DNA of 64,000 bases from Tomocerus qinae (lineage: Eukaryota > Arthropoda > Collembola > Entomobryomorpha > Tomoceridae), in assembly GCA_020055645.1 (NCBI GenBank), contig CM034546.1, forward strand, positions 29,822,001 to 29,886,000. The letters run 5' to 3'. The position numbers were made by a program, and so were the translations under genes. Shown here piece by piece: positions 56,316-64,000 of the stretch. The notes beneath the pieces are model-generated. The model saw only the letters and a program-made list of their open reading frames with translations. It had not been told where the DNA came from and did no database searches. Numbering within the stretch: the first letter of the stretch is position 1; each line of letters opens with the position of its first letter.

Positions 56316-56655
56316 GTTTTTTGAGAAAGTCCCAAAGAATCTGTGATTACCTGGTCCTACACCCATAATATAGTAAAGTCAAAAAAGATAAACCGAAACT
56401 TATTCTTGGTTATTTTTAAAACTTCACAATTTTGTCTTCGATTGGAAGATAAACGGTTCGGAAAATACATACATATGTATCAAACTTCAAGTTTCAAAAG
56501 ATGATATCTGTAAGCCAAAGACAAAAATGTGAAATTTTTAAAATATGACCTACAGAATAAGTTTCGGTGATTTTTTTTGAAGTTTACTATATGGGTGCAG
56601 GACCAGTAATCTCAGACCTCAGATCCTTTAAGACTTTCCCAAAAAAGTACGCATT
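56316..56655. repeat. Foldback MITE (imperfect ~340-bp palindrome)
   Basis: ACGTTTTTTGAGAAAGTC, CTGGTCCTACACCCAT and ACCGAAACTTATTCT on the left reappear as complements on the right (AGAATAAGTTTCGGTG, ATGGGTGCAGGACCAG, GACTTTCCCAAAAAAG). The whole element folds back on itself around about 56480. Non-coding. Confidence 0.7.
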
Positions 56656-56965
56656 TTACAACGGTTTAAACATGCTTGTTTAACTAAGAGTACGATATTT
56701 AATATTATTCTTTAACGGCCAATATACTCCTTTTGAATATATTGTTAGTACTTATATATTGATTAAAATGTTTATGCTGTATTCCATTATACGCACGAAT
56801 AAATATAGATAAATATAATATATACCAGAAAAAGGACAAATACAGTTATCAACGGATAATTAAAGATAAGCTTCATATCCAGTCTGGCTAGATAGTGATT
56901 ACTTTTATTGAACCCAAAATAGACGATAAGAAGTGAAGTAAATGTATATTGCCATTTGCCTGAGT

Positions 56966-56974
56966 TATATATAA
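56966..56974 (+). promoter_or_regulatory. TATA box of the BTB gene
   Basis: TATATATAA in TGAGTTATATATAAAC, about 100 bases before ATG 57068. A transcription start about 25-30 bases downstream would exclude the ATG at 56999 as initiator. Confidence 0.45.
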
Positions 56975-57067
56975 ACTAATCATAATTCAACTTCTTTAAT
57001 GTACTTTGTAACATACTTCTTTGGGTTCCATTTAGTTAACTTTTGCTTTCAAAAACTTTTCATAATA

Positions 57068-60000
57068 ATGGAGCTTGTACCAAAAAAGCTAGCAGTAGTA
57101 GATTTCAACAAATTCCCGACAATTTGTAAAAGAAATATAAAAACCGCAGAATGGAGAAAAGACTTGGATTCAATGCCAAAGAGATGGGCGTCCATCCTCA
57201 AAACAAGTTTGGAGCGATTCCCTCATGACGTCACATTTTCTGTTGGGGTCAGTGTTGATATTATTATTGCGTTTTCACTAATTTTAATAACTATTTTATT
57301 TTACATTTTAAAAAGAGACTGCCAAGAAAATAAAAATTTTGATAACAATTCCAGGGGGAAACCATCTCCTGTCACAAGTTTTTCTTGTCCGTTGCATCTC
57401 CATTATTCGAAGATATGATTGTGGAAGCTGAAAGAATTGGACAAAACGTTATTGAACTGACTGGGGTTGACTCGACGGCTTTCAGAAATGTTATCCAGGT
57501 AATCTAAATAAGAATTGACTTTTCCAGTGTTTATACACAATAGGTGGTTAAGTGATAGAAATAATTTTTTGGGATACCGGACGAATAATTGATTGTCATT
57601 GAAGCAGAAGTGATTTTTGGAAATATAAATGACTTACGAACAAATTGATGTTTTCATTAGCATCATTATATGATACAATGGAAATTCCAGTAACGCGTAT
57701 AGTCTTGCTAAGCAGACATATGGTTAAAACGTGTTAACAATGTTTCAAGCTGCGTTTGAACAGACAGGAAATTCAATCATTTTTGGAGTAAATCTTTTTT
57801 CGATTTTGGGAGAAGTGAAAAATCGACCCCTCATGCTTTCACCCTGTGAATGTGAATACCTATATTTGTTTTTGTCCTTGTCCAGTTCTGATATAATTCA
57901 GGATGTACACCTTGTTGTTGAGGCTAAAATAAAAGCCTGCTGACTCAAATACTTAAAGCGTCGTAATGCCTGAATTACGTTAAAATTAAACACGATGAAG
58001 AAATGAATGACATGATGTTTTACAAAATGACCTTTAGTGGTCTTTACATGGTGCTATTAGCCTTTGTTTGATCATGCAATCATTGTCAAGCAGCAATGTT
58101 AATATTGTTTTTTATAAATGGTAATCGGTGAAAATGAACATATATCATATATTGTTAGCTATAAAATTATAACGGCTGGGCAGTTGATAAGCGCCGATAA
58201 TATTTGACGCATTTTAGCTTTGTACAAGCCCAGTGTTAAATTATTGTACATTATTGACACATTATGTCCTGGTATTTTAAGAACAGAGGCGACTTTCCCA
58301 ATAGGCAGACTAGGCAGTTGCCCAGGGCCTCGCTCTTTTGGGGCCTCGCGCAGAGCTTTGATAAAGAAAGAATTTCAACTTGTCTGTGTTGATTTCACTT
58401 CAGAAATACTGGTTTTGCATTTTGGTTTAAGTTATACGTTTTGTTACAGCTTAATTACAGAACAATTTTTAGAATTCTACTAAACTCTCCTGAATTCTTC
58501 TAAAAACATACTGGTGACACGAAAGCAGCATCTCTCAGAATTATTATAGAATTACTAGGTATATGCATTTCAATCCACAAAGTAGCATTTTGCGATACCA
58601 AAACTGCGTAATTGCAGTAGATGTAGACAATTATGTTTCCACTAATAGTTTTTTTAAATTTTAAAAGAAATAAAGAATTTTTTTTAAATGAATAAAATAT
58701 TCAAATTCTAAAATGCAGCATAGCGCCTACATAGTCTTCAACAGAGTATTAGGGTCTTATTTTGAATAAAGAACGTATTGAGGTGGAAACCCTTATAGGC
58801 TGAAGCCCCGCCCCAAAATCCAAGAAAAAGATATTTTTTCTCAAAATAGCAAAAAAATTGATTATTGGCCATTTTTAGGCCAGTTTTGACTAATTTTTGT
58901 CAAAAATCGACAAAGTTTTTCGCGCTGCGCGCGAATATATGTAATTGAGATATTAGTATCACATAATATAGATAGTCTCTCCCGAACTCACTTCTGTACA
59001 CGTACTTATATTGTTTTCAATAACATTCAAAAAACCAACCATAAACAATTTTCACACTAATTATTCATATGCCAAATTCATTTAAAAACGGAAAAAATTC
59101 GTAGATTTGAATTAATATAATAATTTGCATATTTGTGAATTATTATTACTAGTGAACCCAGCAAAGAAATGAATCTAGCACAACTATTAAATTAAAAATC
59201 CTACATGTAACCGTAATCACAAATTATTGGTTAGGTATCTCTATATATAATAATATATTTATGTGTATAAGATCTTCGCTTTTTACTCGGTAATCAGTAA
59301 TATTGTGACTTTTCCTTTTGCTATTACCCAATGTTTTACAATAATATGGTAACATTATTTATCGTCCAACCATGTTGGAGTTGGACAATATATATAAAAT
59401 TATAATTATTATATGTAATTATTATATATTATTTATAATTATTGGACCATTTGTTGGAAAGTCATTAGCCAATGGTAAACACATTGAAACTTCTTGATTG
59501 AACAGAAAATACACTTCGACTTTTAAATGCAGAAAATATTATTCAAATACAAAGGAGATTATTATAAGCTAAAATTAACAATTGGTTTCAAATAAGCAAC
59601 ATGAAACCTCATTTTCCAAATCTTATTAAAAGTGTATTAAATTAAAATTTTACCATAATACGTTTAATCACTTACAGTTACAATGAATGAGCCTTATATT
59701 CATTTAAATCAGCAGCAGTTTCAGTTTTGAGGACAATGTGTAGGTATAGATTCACAGTTGCTAATTTTCAGATCAGAAAGATGAGTATTCCTTTTGATAG
59801 CAGACAGAAGAGAATTTGGTAACTCGTGTTTTCGTCAAAAATCAGCAAAAAATGAATTGAAAGTGCAAAATGTAAATAGTACAGTAAAAAACACTTTTCA
59901 CGCAGTTGACGCTTCTTACAGTTGCATTGTACAAATGTACATATTATGAAACAATTCTATTTGAATTTTGGTATGCTGCTAGGGCAGCAGCTTATTCCAC

Positions 60001-63000
60001 TTTCAACACTCATTTCCAAATTTCATGACATTTTGCTTTTACGATCACCCTACCAGACATACATACAAACATACATACATAGATATATAGATAGGTAAAT
60101 TTATTGCTTTATCAAGTCTACGATTATAATATAGAGATGGGGCCTCGCACGAACATTTTGCCCAGGGCCTCGCAAATCCTACAGCCGCCACTGTTTAAAA
60201 AGATTAGCTCGAACAGTCAACAGCCTTAATTATGTAACCTAATCCAATTAATGTTGTAATTGCATAACGCAATTTAAACTATGTTCTATTATCTAATCAC
60301 CAAATCTCTTAATGCTGTTTTAATTTACGTTCACTTCCCTTTTTCTAATCATACATACGATATTCCATACGATTTGTTGTCTATTATTATATTAAAATAA
60401 GACAATAAGCCCTCTACTATTTTAATATACAAGCCTATTTTTGCAGCATGTTTATCAGGACGACAAAGAAATTAAAGAAGAAGATGTGGCTGTCACAATG
60501 TCGACTGCCCACATGTGCGAAATACCAGAATTGGAGGCGCTATGTTCCAAAAGACTTGAAAAAACGCTGTCGATTGAAAACGCCGTGAGCATATTCCAAG
60601 AGGCTGATCGAATTAAAAATGTCCAATTAAGGGAAAGTGCTTACGGATTTATTCTAAAGTATAACGATTTATGTCAAATACATCTATAAAATCTTATAAT
60701 CAATATCTATCTAATGTTTAAATTCAATTCAATTTTCATTATTACTTAAAATTGACATAAATGTTTCAGAAACTTTGGCCAGATTTTGAATTCCGATGAT
60801 TATCTCCGCTTCACAAATAGTTGTCTTTGTGATTTCCTAAAATTAGACGACCTTAATGCTCCATCTGAAACCGCCGTATTCAAAAGCGTGATTAGGTATT
60901 TTAAAACTATAAAATATTTTAATGGAAAACCACGTGGAATTTTACAAGACAGGAATACGGAATAAGTACACCAGGAATTAAGTATAGCAGTAAAGCAAAT
61001 ATTAAAATATGTTTTTAAAATAGTTAATTGTACATATTCCCTCGAAAGTGTAATTGTTTTGGTCTTAATGATATTTAGGGATGGTAATTACGGTAGGTAT
61101 AAATGCTTAGATAAAAGGATTGGAATCCCCCAAGTAGTGGAGTTTCATTAACAATCATCTTTTATTAAATCCATTAGGCCATTTGCTGTACCAAACGAAA
61201 AGTGTTGCATCTTTAAGGAACGCAATGCTTTTTAACTCTTTCCTTACTGATAATCTATTAATTTCTGTATTTTTGTTGCATTTTAATAATAAATTGAGTT
61301 TTTTTAGAATGTACAAAACGCATCGATAATCGAAACCCACCACTACCGACACGGACATGACTTTCGAGTAGTACCTGTTAAGTTTGGATAGCTAGTGTTA
61401 CTCTAAAATCATGTTCACACTCATGGACGTATTGAGGGACGGGCTTTACGGGCTGAACCCCCCCTTCCCCTCGAAATCAAAGAAAAAGTGATTTTTTTCT
61501 CAAAAGAGGAAAAATTTCACTGCGCGATTATTTGCTAATTTTAGGCCATTTTCGACTCATTTCCGTCAAAAAATACCAAAACTTTTCGCGCTACGCACAA
61601 ATACACAAATGATTAAAATATTTATTGCAAATCTTAGCTCCCCCGAAACTCAGTTCTGTATATCGTCCCTTAAGGATCGAAAAAGCCTCTATCCACTTTC
61701 AGATTGGTGGACGAATAAGCCTCTATCCACTTTCAGATTGGTGGACGAATAAGCCTATATCCATTTTTTGTTTGGTGGACGAATAAGCCTATATCCAATT
61801 TTTGTTTGGTGCAGGAAATAGCCTCTGTCATCTTACAGCCTTACGGAAAGTTGTCGGGGCACAGTAAGAATAAAAACAACTTGACGGAATTAAGTATTTA
61901 TTATTTTTATTTTGATACTTGAAATATATCATGCTAGAATGATCATAAGCATTATAAGGTTTTAGCTAATTACACAATAAGACAAAAACAAAACTTTTAG
62001 CGACACAAATTCGTATTTTGATATTGGATAAAACTAAACTGGCTGGAAGGTAGAATAAAAGTTCAATATTTCCGCCGCCCATATTAACTAGGTATCAATA
62101 CGCCCCTATAACTTTACAAGCAAAGCTGCAAGAGGATAGAGGCTATTTCCTGCACCAAACGAAAATTGGATATAGGCTTATTCGTCCACCAAACAAAAAA
62201 TGGATATAGGCTTATTCGTCCACCAAACAAAAAATGGATATAGGCTTATTCGTCCACCAATCTGAAAGTGGATAGAGGCTTTTTCGATCCTTAAGGGACG
62301 ATATGTTCTTGTTCACACTGGTGCATTTTTCCAAGTATATACAGTTATTAATACATTGCAAATTAAGATGGGGTGAACGCCAATGCGAGTTACAAAGAAA
62401 GGACGCCACAAATGAAAATCTGAGAGAAGTCTTAGCTGAGATACTTCATCATATCAGAATGCCATCAATATCTCCGGAGGATTTTAGAGAAGTCGTAGAT
62501 CCAAGCAATGTATTCAACCAAGAAGAAACGATAAAATTGTTTCGTTATTTCTGGGATCGAAAAGAAAACAAAGACGCGTAAGTCATTTTATGGAACAATA
62601 TCATTTAGTCCCTACCTATTCCAAATAGGGCGTAGGCCTTGTGGTTCTGCAGCCATATGGTTAGAATGTAATAGAATTTTGCAAATATTGCTGTAAAGTA
62701 TTATGATTATTCATCAAGACAGAATAGCACTTATTACTTTCAAAACATTAAGTTGCCAAATAATATTTTCTATTATTTTGTCATTTCTCAAGGGAACTAA
62801 ATCCCCAAATTAGACGTTAGCAATTGGGAATACATTATTTATTGGAGGTTAGGACTTATGCAAACTGATTAGCTGGTAGGTGAGAGAACAAAGTGAAATT
62901 AAGTCAAAGAGGTTCATACGGAAGGTGAACAAAATGTGATATTATATGAATAGTGGATCAACTATATATTTCTTTCTAAAAAGCGGTGCATGGAGTGTTA

Positions 63001-63848
63001 GGCAAAAACCTTTGTGGCATAAAAAGCTTCCCACATAAAATGTTTTAATTTTCCAAAAATGTAAATATTTGTACTTGTGTCATTTATAATTTCTTATGAC
63101 AAAATAAACTTAAAATTTTCCTAATAATATTGCTGACAAAACAAACTATATGTCATATTTGGAACGACCCACACTATGATTTCTACTTTTAGGTTGGGTT
63201 AGAACAACAAAAAGTTTACTTCAAACATTGACCTAAAACATATATTTATTGTCGACCTTGGTGTCAGTAAAGTGCAAAATAAATGACTAGACATTTGGTT
63301 AGTCACGCTAAAAGGATAAAATGAAAGTGTTAAAAGTAAATTTATAACCTTGCTTCTGTAACTGCATATCTAATTTAATTACAGAAATACGCAGTTGGAA
63401 GAACTAAATCTATCCACTTCTCCACGACGAATTCTAATCAAAAAGAAAATTGTTGACTTATTTTCAGACTTCACACTTATCACAGAATGGAAAGCGAAGG
63501 AGTTCAGTGGTTATTTTTGCGGAGCAGGGTAATTGTCATTTCTTGTATTCTTATTATTTATTGTGCTTATCACGGAAGCAGATCGTTCTAAATGTATTCA
63601 GATTTAACATCGATGGAAACGATGGAGACCTTCCTATTTACCTCACAGGAGTGGGATTTGCTGGAAGACCATCTAAACAAACCGAGGAAACCATTATGAA
63701 AATCAAAGTATATCAAAATGGACCACCATTATGTGAGGTAGAGATATCTTACATTGCAAAAGCTAAAAAAATTAACTGGATTGACTTAAAGAAATCAGTC
63801 AGAATTCTCCCTAACAGGGATTACTATGTGGATGTCCATCCAACGGCT
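57068..63848 (+). CDS. BTB-BACK-PHR protein (BTBD1/2/3/6 type), 3' end outside the window
   Basis: Seven exons join in phase with GT-AG ends: 57068-57247, 57355-57498, 60447-60658, 60770-60895, 62368-62577, 63385-63528 and 63602-63848. A donor (GCT/GTAAGT) follows the last, so the gene runs off the right edge. The BTB domain begins at ASILKTSLERFPHDVTFSVG, continues across exon 2 (ISCHKFFLSVASPLFEDM, VDSTAFRNVIQ) and into exon 3 (HVYQDDKEI). The BACK domain covers exons 3-5 (GFILK/NFGQIL, FLKLDDLNAPSETAVF, then RWGERQCELQRKDAT and ILHHIRMPSISPEDF). The PHR part begins in exons 6-7 (VGFAGRPSKQ). Relatives serve as Cullin-3 adaptors in ubiquitin ligation and in neuronal development. I chose ATG 57068 (MELVPKKLAVVDF): the in-frame ATG at 56999 lies at the expected transcription start. 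Introns 2 and 4 carry hAT, Helitron and inverted-repeat insertions. Confidence 0.88.
58284..60193. mobile_element. Non-autonomous hAT element, copy 2, carrying a Helitron
   Basis: Ends CAGAGGCGAC and CCGCCACTG; flanking 8-mers TTTAAGAA and TTTAAAAA differ by one base. Reverse-oriented relative of 40797-41736: without the nested Helitron it is 921 bp against 940. It lies in intron 2 of the BTB gene. Confidence 0.85.
59149..60137 (-). mobile_element. Non-autonomous Helitron, copy 2 (989 bp), nested in the hAT
   Basis: On the minus strand it reads TCTCTATATTATAATCG ... GGGTTCACTAG, the same length and almost the same sequence as 34174-35162. The hAT copy at 40797 shows the empty site: ATTATTATGGGGCC there, against ATTATTA/[Helitron]/TGGGGCC here. 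The insertion is therefore exactly between A and T without duplication. Confidence 0.92.
61425..61660. repeat. C-rich dispersed repeat copy in BTB intron 4
   Basis: GACGTATTGAGGGACGGG, runs of C, GATTTTTTTCTC, TTCCGTCAAAAAAT and CTCAGTTCTGTAT recur in the same order as at 30070-30305. It is immediately followed by the inverted-repeat element at 61664, as a related element follows the copy at 30070. Confidence 0.6.
61664..62300. mobile_element. Inverted-repeat element with 34-bp tandem arms, copy 2 (complete)
   Basis: Ends CGTCCCTTAAGGATCG and its perfect complement CGATCCTTAAGGGACG. Both arms are runs of 34-bp units: three to four on the left (GGTGGACGAATAAGCC) and inverted ones on the right. 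ATAT on both sides may be part of the termini or a TA-type duplication. The interior (~330 bp) has no gene. Copy 1 at 30361 is in reverse orientation. Confidence 0.8.
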
Positions 63849-64000
63849 GTAAGTTGACTAGGTTTAATTGATTAGTCGATCGAGAGAGTGTCTTTTATTT
63901 CTTTAATCTGTCTAACATCGAGTTATACGATTTATTCATCGAAAGTGGAGCAAAAATTGTATCTAATGTGGATGTAATCATGGCAGGGTGGAGTTGCTGA

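Noticed and set aside
56999..57067. Upstream in-frame ATG of the BTB gene
   Set aside because: It lies at the expected transcription start after the TATA box, and it would add a hydrophobic segment foreign to this cytosolic family.
57731..57943. Open frame in intron 2 of the BTB gene
   Set aside because: No similarity to the BTB/BACK domains, and the flanking exons join in phase without it.
1..64000. tRNA or rRNA genes
   Set aside because: No cloverleaf with a GGTTCGA-type arm or rRNA core stretch was noticed by eye; a tRNAscan-SE run would be decisive.

Overview
The window is nuclear DNA of an AT-rich arthropod. It has GT-AG introns of about 100 bp up to 11 kb, an ionotropic-receptor-type gene, a BTB-BACK-PHR gene, and a very heavy, nested load of Helitron, hAT, CACTA-like, LINE and Penelope-like elements. 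A springtail or another non-insect arthropod is my best guess. The evidence for the phylum is good; for the group it is weak.

Host genes are few. (1) Positions 3415-10271, minus strand: a divergent ionotropic receptor, now a pseudogene. It is split by a 4.34 kb retrotransposon insertion with a perfect 15-bp target-site duplication and also carries a frameshift. (2) Positions 19477-33994, minus strand: a two-exon gene that I read as CARD / NB-ARC / helical (TPR-like) repeats / LRR-like tail, 1136 aa. It is an NLR/Apaf-like signalling ATPase. Its 40-aa first exon lies 11.1 kb upstream of the main exon, and the CARD is divided between the two exons. The intron is filled with transposons. (3) Position 57068 to beyond the right edge, plus strand: a BTB-BACK-PHR protein of the BTBD1/2/3/6 type, with seven exons in the window.

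Mobile elements, left to right: a diverged Helitron with an inverted-repeat element near its start (28-1593); an ORF1-only LINE (4776-9119) carrying a nested opposite-strand LINE (6047-8545); an element with inverted arms of 43-bp tandem repeats around a FLYWCH-domain exon (13338-14409); tandem ~340-bp repeats and a relic of a second NLR gene downstream of the NLR (16744-18730); a decayed PHD-EN-RT LINE (about 23100-27345); a Penelope relic with a hammerhead-like motif (27957-28510); two near-identical 989-bp Helitrons (34174-35162 and 59149-60137), one with its empty site readable in this same window; an inverted-repeat element carrying its own small ORF and split by an hAT MITE (37901-39104); a pair of non-autonomous hATs (40797-41736, 58284-60193); several other inverted-repeat elements; and a CACTA-like autonomous transposon (48594-53036) with an intact transposase and a DUF4806-type companion gene.

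The most interesting biology is the CARD-NB-ARC gene, because Drosophila and C. elegans keep only Apaf-1/CED-4-type members of this class. Remains of a duplicated 3' end next to it point to a local gene family. The rest of the window records layered transposition, and in several places the order of insertion can be read directly from target-site duplications and empty sites.
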